Positions 5,592 through 12,129 of a stretch of DNA of 12,129 nucleotides are shown here, piece after piece. The position numbers and the translations under genes are program-made. Positions within the stretch are counted from its first letter, which is position 1; the number at the start of each line of letters is the position of its first letter. Origin of the DNA: Solirubrobacteraceae bacterium (GTDB taxonomy: Bacteria; Actinomycetota; Thermoleophilia; Solirubrobacterales; Solirubrobacteraceae); contig JAICUS010000129.1 in NCBI GenBank assembly GCA_025935735.1, positions 1-12,129 on the forward strand. The letters are read 5' to 3'. A model generated the notes under the pieces. The model worked only from the letters and a program-made list of their open reading frames with translations. It searched no databases and was not told the origin of the DNA.

Positions 5592-8059
5592 TGGCGGTTA
5601 TCGGGACCCCCGCCGGCCGGCGGACCGCGGAGCGCCTCGAGCGCATCTGGACCGAGCGCGAGGGCGTGTTCGGCTGGATCACCACCACCGACCACAAGCG
5701 CATCGGCCTGATGTACCTGTTCACCTCGATCGTCCTGTTCGGGGCGGGCGGGGTGGAGGCGCTGCTGATGCGCACGCAGCTGATCCGGCCGAACAACGGC
5801 CTGATCGGCCCGGGCTCCTACGACCAGCTGTTCACCTTGCACGGGGTGACGATGATCTTCTTCTTCGTCATCCCGATCTCCACGGGCGCGTTCGGCAACT
5901 ACCTGCTGCCGCTGATGATCGGCGCGCGCGACATGGCGTTCCCGCGCCTGAACGCGCTGTCGTTCTGGATGTTCCTCTCCTCCGGGATCATCGCCTACAC
6001 GTCACTGGTGATCGGCAGCGCGCCCAACGCCGGCTGGTTCAACTATGTGCCGCTGGCCGGCGCGCAGTTCAGCCCCGGGCCGGGCATCGACTTCTACTGC
6101 CTGGCGATCATCCTCAACGGCGCATCGTCCACCGCCGCGGCGGTGAACTTCATCGTCACGATCTTCAAGGGCCGCGCGCCCGGCATGTCGATAAATCGCA
6201 TGCCGCTGTTCTGCTTCGCCTTCCTCGCAGTGTCCTTCGCGCTGATCTTCGCGCTGCCGCCGCTCACCTGCGCGACCGGCTTCCTGGAGCTCGACCGCCA
6301 GCTGGGCACCCACTTCTACGACGTCTCCAAGGGCGGCGACCCGATCCTCTGGCAGCACCTGTTCTGGATCTTCGGCCACCCCGAGGTGTACATCATCGTC
6401 CTGCCGGCGTTCGGGATCGCCACCTCGATCATCCCGACGTTCTGCGGCCGGCGGATGGTCGCGTTCCCGCTGGTGGCGGTGGCCGAGCTGCTGGTGGCGT
6501 TCATCGGCTTCGGCGTGTGGGCGCACCACATGTTCGCCGTCGGCATGGCGACCACGACGACGATCTACTTCGCCGCCGCGAGCATGATCGTGGTCATCCC
6601 CAGCGCGATCCAGCTGTTCGCCTGGCTGACCACGATCGTCACGGGGCGCCCGGACTTCCAGACGCCGCTGCTGTGGATCATCGGCTTCATCGTCTTCTTC
6701 ATCGTCGGCGGGCTGTCCGGGGTGATGTTCGCGGCGGTGCCGTTCGACCAGCAGACGACCGACACGTACTTCGTCGTCGCGCACTTCCACTTCATCATCT
6801 TCGGCGCGGCGGTGTTCCCGCTGCTCGGCGGGTTGTACTACTGGTTCCCGAAGGTCACCGGCCGGATGTACCACGAGGGGTTCGGCAAGCTGTCGTTCTG
6901 GCTGACGTTCGCCGGCAGCGCGATCACCTTCATGCCGATGCACATCGTGGGCCTGGAGGGGATGCCGCGGCGGCAGTACACCTACCCCGCGGACACCGGC
7001 TGGGGCACCTCGAACCTGATCGAGACGCTCGGCTCCTACCTGCTGGCGGTCGGGCTGCTGGTGATGTTCTTCAACCTGGTGATCTCGATGCGGCGCGGCG
7101 CGCGGGTGGGCCGCGACCCGTTCGACGGCGCCACCCTGGAATGGGCCACCACCTCGCCCCCGCCGCCGTACAACTTCGCGGTCATCCCGACGGTCTCCAG
7201 CCCGTACCCGATGTGGGACGAGCGCGACCGCCAGAACGACCTGCGCCGGGTCGAGCGCCGGGAGCTGGTGCTCGACTCCGGCCATCAGACGCCGGCCTCG
7301 AGCGTGGTCGACGGCGAGCTCGACGAGGTCATGGACATGCCCTCGGACTCGCCGTGGCCGTTCGTGCTCGGCGGGATGCTCCTGCTCGCCACGGTGTTCC
7401 TGCTCACCGGGCACTGGACGACCGCGCTGGTGCTCGCCGGCGTGGGCGCGGCGGTGCTGGTGGCCTGGCACGGCACCGAGGCCGAGGCCGAGCCGGCGGT
7501 GCCCGTCCGCCGGGCGGCGCCGAACGGCCTGTGGGGCATGGGGATCCTGCTCTCCAGCGAGACCGCGCTGTTCGGCGCGATCATCGGCACCTACCTGTAT
7601 CTGCGGTTCACGTCGCCGGAGTGGCCGCAGGGCGGGCTGCCGGCGCCGCACGCCGTGCTGCCGATCTGCATGGCGGTGGCGCTGGCCATCTCGTGCGCGC
7701 CGATGTGGGCGGCGGCCGCCGCCGCCCGGCGCGGGCTGCGCGGCGCGGCCTGGGGCCTGACGGCGTTCGCGCTGGCGATCCAGGTCGGCTACCTGACCGT
7801 GCAGATCGTCTCGCTGGTCTCGGACCTGCACGACTTCACGCCGATGACCAACGCCTACGGCTCGATCTACTTCGTGATGCTGTTCGCCGACCACGCGCAC
7901 GTGCTGATCGGGATCCTGCTCGGCGTGTGGCTGCTCACGCGGCTCGCGAGCGGGCTGACCAGCTACCGCGTCACGGCCGTGCGGGCGATCTCGCTGTACT
8001 GGTACGTCGTCGCCGCGATCACCGCGCTGGTGACCATCGTGCAGGTGTCGCCGTCATGA
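5591..8059 (+). CDS. ctaD: Cytochrome c oxidase subunit I+III fusion (CtaD-CtaE)
   Basis: An 822-residue fusion. Residues 1 to about 510 are heme-copper oxidase subunit I with twelve helices. The low-spin heme a ligand is H84 (TLHGVT). CuB ligands are H263, H312 and H313, and Y267 in HPEVY is the cross-linked tyrosine. H398 (heme a3) and H400 (heme a) lie in AHFHF, and the propionate arginines are in MPRRQY (458-463). D-channel residues N103, D114, N121 and E265 (GHPEV) mark an A1-type enzyme. The K-channel lysine position (bovine K319) is Q341. After a charged linker (about 541-587), two helices (588-627) and five more (645-820) form subunit III, with SSETALF (655-661) and FADHAHVLIG (765-774). 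GGAG (5576-5579) precedes the ATG. The protein reduces O2 to water and pumps protons (family knowledge). Confidence 0.97.
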   Translation: MAVIGTPAGRRTAERLERIWTEREGVFGWITTTDHKRIGLMYLFTSIVLFGAGGVEALLMRTQLIRPNNGLIGPGSYDQLFTLHGVTMIFFFVIPISTGAFGNYLLPLMIGARDMAFPRLNALSFWMFLSSGIIAYTSLVIGSAPNAGWFNYVPLAGAQFSPGPGIDFYCLAIILNGASSTAAAVNFIVTIFKGRAPGMSINRMPLFCFAFLAVSFALIFALPPLTCATGFLELDRQLGTHFYDVSKGGDPILWQHLFWIFGHPEVYIIVLPAFGIATSIIPTFCGRRMVAFPLVAVAELLVAFIGFGVWAHHMFAVGMATTTTIYFAAASMIVVIPSAIQLFAWLTTIVTGRPDFQTPLLWIIGFIVFFIVGGLSGVMFAAVPFDQQTTDTYFVVAHFHFIIFGAAVFPLLGGLYYWFPKVTGRMYHEGFGKLSFWLTFAGSAITFMPMHIVGLEGMPRRQYTYPADTGWGTSNLIETLGSYLLAVGLLVMFFNLVISMRRGARVGRDPFDGATLEWATTSPPPPYNFAVIPTVSSPYPMWDERDRQNDLRRVERRELVLDSGHQTPASSVVDGELDEVMDMPSDSPWPFVLGGMLLLATVFLLTGHWTTALVLAGVGAAVLVAWHGTEAEAEPAVPVRRAAPNGLWGMGILLSSETALFGAIIGTYLYLRFTSPEWPQGGLPAPHAVLPICMAVALAISCAPMWAAAAAARRGLRGAAWGLTAFALAIQVGYLTVQIVSLVSDLHDFTPMTNAYGSIYFVMLFADHAHVLIGILLGVWLLTRLASGLTSYRVTAVRAISLYWYVVAAITALVTIVQVSPS

Positions 8060-8430
8060 GGCGCGCCGGCCTGCTCGCCTGGCTGGGCGCGCTGGTGCCG
8101 CCGTTCGCCTGGGCCGGGCAGCACATCGGCGGCTACGCGACCGGGCTGGCCCACTGCCCGGACGGCACGCAGGGCCCGGGCTGGCACGTGCCGGTGAACG
8201 GGATCACGTTCGCCATCGGCGGCACGGCGACGCTGCTGGTCCTGCTCGGCGGCGCGGCCTCGCTGCTGGCCTTCCTGGCCGTCCGCAGCTCCGAGGAGGA
8301 CGCCGCGCCGCCGGCCGGGCGCATCTACTTCCTGGCGGTGATCGGCATGACGATCACGCCGCTGTTCCTGGCCATGGTGCTGATGAGCAGCGCGGGGGCG
8401 GTCATCGCGAACGGGTGCACGCAGTCATGA
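8056..8430 (+). CDS. Unrecognised 124-residue three-helix membrane protein within the oxidase/bc operon
   Basis: I cannot name this family. The protein has three predicted helices: about 6-27 (with PPFAWAGQHIGGY), 48-77, and 89-117. A short cytoplasmic-looking charged loop (RSSEEDAAPPAGR) separates helices 2 and 3. Two cysteines, C34 in LAHCPDG and C121 in NGCTQS, would lie on the same, probably outer, side and could form a disulfide. The ATG overlaps the ctaD stop (ATGA) and AGGTG (8043-8047) serves as ribosome site. The stop overlaps the qcrC start (ATGA). Its position between subunit III and qcrC is where small oxidase subunits such as CtaF are encoded in other actinobacteria. I therefore infer an accessory subunit or assembly factor, without homology evidence. 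Confidence 0.82.
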   Translation: MRRAGLLAWLGALVPPFAWAGQHIGGYATGLAHCPDGTQGPGWHVPVNGITFAIGGTATLLVLLGGAASLLAFLAVRSSEEDAAPPAGRIYFLAVIGMTITPLFLAMVLMSSAGAVIANGCTQS

Positions 8431-9197
8431 GGACGTTCGCCCGCGCCCTGCTGCTGGCCCTCGCCACGCTGCCGCTGGGCGCGGCGACCGTGGCCGACGC
8501 GGCGCCGCCGAGCGGCCCGCCGGTCGTCCACGCCACCGGGGCGAAGCTGGGCGAGCAGCTGTTCGCCGCCAATTGCGCGCGCTGCCACGGGATCTCCGGC
8601 CGCGGCTTCCAGCATCCGCAGCAGCCGGACGTGAACGGCCCGCCGCTGCGCGGCGTCGGGGAGCTGGCCGCGGACTTCTACCTGCGCACCGGCTACATGC
8701 CGCTCAACGACGCGCGCGACCAGCCGACCCGCTCGCGCCCGAGCTTCGACGAGAAGGAGATCCGCGCGCTCGTGGCCTACGTCGGCTCGCTGGGCGGCGG
8801 GCCGGCGATCCCGGCGCCCGACCCGAAGTCGGGGGACCTCAACGAGGGCCGCGAGCTGTTCACCGAGCACTGCTCGGGCTGCCACCAGGTGGCCGCCCAG
8901 GGCGGGATCCTGCCCGGCGCCAAGGCGCCGCCGCTCACGCGTGCGACCGACCGGCAGATCGCGCAGGCGGTGCGGATCGGGCCCTACGCGATGCCCACGT
9001 TCACCGAGAAGGACATCAGCGACGCGGAGCTGAACTCGATCATCGCCTACGTCAACTACACCAAGGACGCGAACGACGCCGGCGGCTGGGGGATCAACCA
9101 CCTCGGCCCGTATCCGGAGGGCATGGTCACCTGGCTGATCGCGATCCCGCTGCTGCTGCTCATCTGCCGGGCGATCGGGAAGGTGCGGGGCGCGTGA
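8427..9197 (+). CDS. qcrC: Diheme cytochrome c subunit of the cytochrome bc complex
   Basis: A 256-residue exported, membrane-anchored cytochrome. The signal peptide covers about 1-26 (hydrophobic 7-20, then VADA-APP). Two class I cytochrome c domains follow. Domain 1 has CARCH at 50-54 with likely axial M91 in TGYMPL. Domain 2 has CSGCH at 149-153 with likely axial M189 in GPYAMPTF. A C-terminal helix at about 233-249 anchors it. This arrangement is that of actinobacterial QcrC, which replaces cytochrome c1 and a soluble cytochrome c in carrying electrons from the Rieske centre to the oxidase. I use the ATG at 8427, which overlaps the preceding stop (ATGA), rather than the in-frame GTG at 8415. 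The end overlaps qcrA (GTGA). Confidence 0.95.
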   Translation: MRTFARALLLALATLPLGAATVADAAPPSGPPVVHATGAKLGEQLFAANCARCHGISGRGFQHPQQPDVNGPPLRGVGELAADFYLRTGYMPLNDARDQPTRSRPSFDEKEIRALVAYVGSLGGGPAIPAPDPKSGDLNEGRELFTEHCSGCHQVAAQGGILPGAKAPPLTRATDRQIAQAVRIGPYAMPTFTEKDISDAELNSIIAYVNYTKDANDAGGWGINHLGPYPEGMVTWLIAIPLLLLICRAIGKVRGA

Positions 9198-10165
9198 GGC
9201 GGCTGGGGCGCTGGTTCATCGGCCTGCTGGTGCTGGCGCGCACGCTGCGCACGCCGGTGCACGAGCACGAGCCTCCGCCCCGCGAGCGCATCGTTCCGCC
9301 CGGCGAGCCGTCGCCGCGCGCCGAGCTGGTCGTCGCGGGGCTGCTGCTGGCCTGCGCGGCCGCGGCGGCGCTGTCGGTGGTGGGCTACTGGCTCGACTGG
9401 ACGATCCAGGCGTTCGGCGGCGCGCTGGCGGGGTCGCTGGCCTTCCTGGCCGTGGCGCTGATCGTCGGCGCCGAGACGCTCATCGTCACCGAGCACATCG
9501 AGGAGGAGTACCCGCCCGACGAGCACCCGGAGGCGGAGTCCGACCTGGCCGCGCTGGTGCGCGAGAGCGGCGACCGGATCACCCGCAAGGGGCTGCTCGG
9601 CGGCGCCGCCGGGGTGGCCGGGGTCTCCATGACCGCGGCGCTGCTCGCCCCCGTGGTCTCGATGGGCCCCGTGTTCGACACCAGCCGGCTCAACGAGACG
9701 CCGTGGCGGCGGGGACGCGGGCTGGTGGACAAGGACGGCAAGCCGCTGAGCGCCGACGACGTCGAGGAGGGCCCGTTCTACACCGCGTTCCCCGAGGGCG
9801 CGGAGCGCAAGGACATCGCCTCGCCGCTGATCCTCATCAAGCTGCCGACCCGGCTCCTGCGGGAGCGCCGGAGCTGGGCGCCCGAGGGGATCCTGGCCTA
9901 CTCGAAGATCTGCACGCACGCCGGTTGCGCGATCGCGCTGTACCGCAACCCGCTGTTCGACCCGACCGAGCCCGACCACGCGCTGGTCTGCCCCTGTCAC
10001 TACTCGACATTCGACCCGACCAGGGCCGGCGAGGTGCTGTTCGGGCCGGCCGGGCGGCCGCTGCCGCAGCTGCCGCTGATGATCGGCCCGGACCGCGTGC
10101 TGCTCGCCGCGGGCAACCTGTCGGGCCCGGTCGGCCCGGCCTGGTGGGGGGTGCGCAACCCGTGA
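9194..10165 (+). CDS. qcrA: Rieske [2Fe-2S] subunit of the cytochrome bc complex
   Basis: A 323-residue Rieske protein with the three-helix N-terminal layout of Actinobacteria: helices at about 44-66, 74-97 and 137-158. The globular Rieske domain carries CTHAGC (240-245) and CPCH (266-269). Cluster ligands are C240, H242, C266 and H269, and C245-C268 form the stabilising disulfide. The third helix is preceded by ITRKGLLGG (129-137), resembling a Tat signal but with Arg-Lys. The GTG at 9194 overlaps the qcrC stop, and GGGAAGG (9177-9183) lies 10 bases upstream. A Pro/His/Glu-rich cytoplasmic segment (21-42) precedes helix 1. It carries electrons from quinol bound at QcrB to QcrC. The stop overlaps qcrB (GTGA). 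Confidence 0.95.
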   Translation: MRRLGRWFIGLLVLARTLRTPVHEHEPPPRERIVPPGEPSPRAELVVAGLLLACAAAAALSVVGYWLDWTIQAFGGALAGSLAFLAVALIVGAETLIVTEHIEEEYPPDEHPEAESDLAALVRESGDRITRKGLLGGAAGVAGVSMTAALLAPVVSMGPVFDTSRLNETPWRRGRGLVDKDGKPLSADDVEEGPFYTAFPEGAERKDIASPLILIKLPTRLLRERRSWAPEGILAYSKICTHAGCAIALYRNPLFDPTEPDHALVCPCHYSTFDPTRAGEVLFGPAGRPLPQLPLMIGPDRVLLAAGNLSGPVGPAWWGVRNP

Positions 10166-11550
10166 AGATCGACGACCCCGTCCAGTTCGTCGACCAGCGC
10201 ACGGCCGCGGCCCCGTTCCTGAAGAAGGCGCTGCGCTACGTCTTCCCGGATCACTGGTCGTTCCTGCTCGGCGAGGTGGCGCTCTACGCGTTCATCGTGC
10301 TGATCGCCACCGGGACCTACCTGGCGCTGTTCTTCGAGCCGAGCCTGTCCGAGCACGTCTACCACGGCGTCTACAAGCCGCTCCAGGGCGCGACGATGAG
10401 CGACGCCTACCGCTCGGCCGTCGACCTCTCGTTCGAGGTCAAGGCGGGGCTGCTGATGCGCCAGACGCACCATTGGGCGGCCGACGTGTTCGTGGCCTCG
10501 ATCGTCGTCCACCTGCTGCGGATCTTCTTCACCGGCGCCTACCGGCGCCCGCGCGAGCTGACCTACCTGATCGGCCTGACGATCCTCTTCGCCTCGCTGC
10601 TGGAGGGCTACCTGGGCTACTCGATGGTGGACGACCTGCTGTCCGGGATGGGGCTGGTGATCGGCTACGGCGTCGCGCTGTCGATCCCGTTCATCGGCGG
10701 CAACCTCGCGCTGCTCATCTGGGGCGCGCCGTACCCGGGCAACGGGGACTTCGAGTCGCGCATGTTCATCGGGCACGTGTTCATCTTCCCGGCGATCCTG
10801 GCGGCGCTGATCGGGCTGCACCTCGCTCTGGTCGCGCTGCGTCACCACACCCAGTGGAAGGGGCCGCGGGCGACGCAGCGGCGGCTGGTCGGCGTGCCGG
10901 CCTTCCCGGGCCAGGCGCCGCGCTCGCTCGGGCTGCTGGTGGCCACTTCGGCGGTGCTGTTCGGGCTGGGCGCGCTGGTGCAGATCAACCCGATCTGGCT
11001 CTGGGGCCCCTACGAGACCTGGCTGGGGACGAACGGCGCGCAGCCGGACTGGTACCTGGGCTGGCTGATCGGCGCGCTGCGGCTGGTGCCGGGGTTCGAC
11101 GTGACGGTCGGCAGCGCGACGGTGATCCCGAACCCGTTCTGGGGCGGCGCGCTGTTCCCGCTGGTGGTCTTGGGGGTGCTGGCCGTGTGGCCCTGGGCGG
11201 AGCGGCGATTGCGCGGGGACCGGGCATCGCACAACCTGCTCGAGCGCCCGCGCGACGCGCCGGGCCGGACCGCGTTCGGCGCGGCGTTCCTCACCTGGGT
11301 CGTGCTCGTGTTCTTCGCCGGCTCGTCCGACCGGATCTTCGTGTTCCTCGGCCTGAGCTACGTGGCCCAGATCTGGTTCTGGCGCTTCGCCGTGTGGATC
11401 ATCCCGCTGGTCGCGTTCTTCGTGGTCCGGCGCTGGTGTCGCGCGCTCCAGCGCGCCGAGCAGATCGAGGCCTACCAGGAGGAGGCGATGCACGAGCCCG
11501 AGCCGGCGCCCACCGTGACGGGCGCGCCCGACGGCACGGTGCCGCGCTGA
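10162..11550 (+). CDS. qcrB: Cytochrome b subunit of the cytochrome bc complex
   Basis: A 462-residue membrane protein with about eight helices, holding hemes bL and bH and the quinol sites. Helix B gives H103 and H117 (THHWAADVF ... VVHLLRIF, 14 apart). Helix D gives H205 and H220 (GHVFIFP ... GLHLALV) with 14 residues between, the cytochrome b6-like spacing known from actinobacterial QcrB. The Qo-site motif is PDWY (295-298) in place of PEWY, again usual in this phylum. The C-terminus extends into an acidic/proline tail after about 430. The GTG start at 10162 overlaps the qcrA stop, and a G-rich ribosome site lies at 10143-10151. In Actinobacteria the substrate is menaquinol. It is the last gene of the operon, and its TGA abuts the stop of the converging ppa gene. 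Confidence 0.95.
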   Translation: MKIDDPVQFVDQRTAAAPFLKKALRYVFPDHWSFLLGEVALYAFIVLIATGTYLALFFEPSLSEHVYHGVYKPLQGATMSDAYRSAVDLSFEVKAGLLMRQTHHWAADVFVASIVVHLLRIFFTGAYRRPRELTYLIGLTILFASLLEGYLGYSMVDDLLSGMGLVIGYGVALSIPFIGGNLALLIWGAPYPGNGDFESRMFIGHVFIFPAILAALIGLHLALVALRHHTQWKGPRATQRRLVGVPAFPGQAPRSLGLLVATSAVLFGLGALVQINPIWLWGPYETWLGTNGAQPDWYLGWLIGALRLVPGFDVTVGSATVIPNPFWGGALFPLVVLGVLAVWPWAERRLRGDRASHNLLERPRDAPGRTAFGAAFLTWVVLVFFAGSSDRIFVFLGLSYVAQIWFWRFAVWIIPLVAFFVVRRWCRALQRAEQIEAYQEEAMHEPEPAPTVTGAPDGTVPR

Positions 11551-12114
11551 CTACTGGTTGCGCTCCCGCCGGGGGGCGAGGCCGCCGGGCGCGTGGTGCT
11601 CGACGATCTCGTCGTTCTCGCGGGCCTCGGTGAAGCGCCTGCGCGAGGCGTCGATCTCCTCGACCGCCGCGTCCCGCGGGCACCAGCCGTTGACCACGAC
11701 CTCCTTGTCCTCGAGCTCCTTGTAGATCGTGAAGAACTGCTCGATCTCCAGCCGCAGCAGCTCGGGAAGGTCGTCGAGGTCGTCGTACCCGTTCCAGTTC
11801 GGGTCGTGGAGCGGGACGCAGATGATCTTGTCGTCGATCCCCTTGTCGTCGCGCATCTTGAACATCCCGACCGGTTTGACCGGGATCAGGCAGCCGGGGA
11901 ACGTCGGCTCGGTCAGGCAGACCAGCGCGTCGAGCATGTCGCCGTCGCACCCGAGCGTCTCGGGGATGTAGCCATAGTCCGCCGGGTACGACGCGGCGCT
12001 CATCAGCAGCCGGTCGAACTTGATCCCGCCCAGGTCGGCGTCGTACTCGTACTTGTTCCGGCCGCCCTTCGGGATCTCGACCACGGCCACGAGCTCGTGC
12101 GTGTCCTGGCTCAC
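11551..12114 (-). CDS. ppa: Inorganic pyrophosphatase, family I
   Basis: A 187-residue soluble enzyme that hydrolyses pyrophosphate to two phosphates and pulls biosynthetic reactions forward. The N-terminus has VVEIPKGGRNKYEYD (11-25), then FDR (33-35) and YPADYGYIP (43-51). The metal-site motif is DGDMLD (57-62; D57, D59 and D62), with further acidic ligands D89 and D94 and K96 in DDKGIDDK. Y131 and K132 (IYKELE) match the phosphate-binding pair of the E. coli enzyme. A Met sits where the usual signature has Pro (DGDPLD). About 20 extra residues (168-187, with HH and an Arg-rich end) extend past the usual bacterial length. The start is a GTG at 12114 without a clear ribosome site; its promoter is likely beyond the right edge. 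It converges on qcrB with no gap. Confidence 0.94.
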   Translation of the reverse strand: MSQDTHELVAVVEIPKGGRNKYEYDADLGGIKFDRLLMSAASYPADYGYIPETLGCDGDMLDALVCLTEPTFPGCLIPVKPVGMFKMRDDKGIDDKIICVPLHDPNWNGYDDLDDLPELLRLEIEQFFTIYKELEDKEVVVNGWCPRDAAVEEIDASRRRFTEARENDEIVEHHAPGGLAPRRERNQ

Positions 12115-12129
12115 GTGGCGGGAGGGTAC

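Noticed and set aside
6002..7900. A 632-codon antisense open frame opposite ctaD-E
   Set aside because: Composition is dominated by Arg, His, Glu, Gly, Asp and Gln mirrored from hydrophobic codons on the other strand. It has no domain, and the gene beneath is certain.
8415..8426. GTG at 8415 as the start of qcrC
   Set aside because: It would add MHAV before the signal peptide. The ATG at 8427 gives the standard ATGA coupling and a normal signal peptide.
5548..8430. A 960-codon open frame on the plus strand overlapping ctaD-E in another frame
   Set aside because: Its first ~835 codons translate to Arg/His/Pro/Gly/Asp-rich sequence with no hydrophobic helices, and they cover the unmistakable CtaD-E protein. 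Only the last 125 codons (from 8056) look like a protein, and these are annotated separately. Long shadow frames are expected at this GC content.
10000..11493. A 497-codon antisense open frame opposite qcrA/qcrB
   Set aside because: It has the same shadow composition, and the Rieske and cytochrome b motifs on the plus strand are complete.
11532..11544. Inverted repeat CGGCAC-G-GTGCCG at the end of qcrB as a terminator
   Set aside because: The loop would be one base; with a realistic loop only four pairs remain. It lies inside coding sequence, and no T-run follows.
1..12129. CRISPR array, tRNA/rRNA, insertion sequence, prophage or defence system
   Set aside because: No regular spaced repeats, transposase or integrase motifs, or RNA gene signatures were seen on either strand. 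Every stretch is accounted for by coding genes or short gaps.

Overview
The window is very GC-rich, densely coded actinobacterial DNA. The gene order ctaC - ctaD - qcrC - qcrA - qcrB, a diheme QcrC with a C-terminal membrane anchor, a three-helix QcrA and a PDWY QcrB all point to Actinomycetota. The COX1-COX3 fusion and the c-type heme domain on CtaC make a deep branch such as Thermoleophilia/Solirubrobacterales more likely than Mycobacteriales or Streptomycetales. The lineage is inferred from gene content, not from a marker gene. No rRNA, tRNA, CRISPR array, insertion sequence or phage gene is visible, and no intergenic gap exceeds about 60 bases.

Left part, minus strand (1-2163). A GTG-started baeRF-type (release-factor-related) protein is followed by a DUF1326 protein with a CSCxxxCPC cysteine cluster. 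A DUF2182 membrane protein overlaps the end of DUF1326 by a TTGA junction and runs off the left edge. A good sigma70-like promoter lies between baeRF and DUF1326.

Middle, plus strand (2208-3597). A divergent, possibly bidirectional TATA-containing promoter separates baeRF from a lipoprotein zinc metallopeptidase (YpfJ/PF04228 type). A DUF1269 membrane-associated protein follows 13 bases later.

Right part, plus strand (3629-11550). This is an aerobic respiratory-chain cluster. It starts with a CtaG-type oxidase assembly protein and then the caa3-type subunit II (CtaC with CuA and heme c). Next come a fused subunit I+III (CtaD-CtaE), an unnamed 124-residue three-helix membrane protein, and the cytochrome bc complex qcrC-qcrA-qcrB. 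From ctaC to qcrB every junction is a stop/start overlap (TAATG, ATGA, ATGA, GTGA, GTGA), so six genes form one translationally coupled unit. Inferred electron path: menaquinol -> QcrB hemes b / QcrA [2Fe-2S] -> QcrC hemes c -> CtaC heme c -> CuA -> heme a -> heme a3/CuB -> O2. The window thus appears to encode most of a bc-caa3 supercomplex.

Right edge, minus strand (11551-12114). A soluble family I inorganic pyrophosphatase converges on qcrB with the two stop codons directly abutting.

Most of the window is recognisable core metabolism. The observations most worth a second look are the replacement of the canonical K-channel lysine of oxidase subunit I by glutamine, the conserved-looking three-helix ORF inside the operon, and the combination of a heme c-bearing CtaC with a diheme QcrC.
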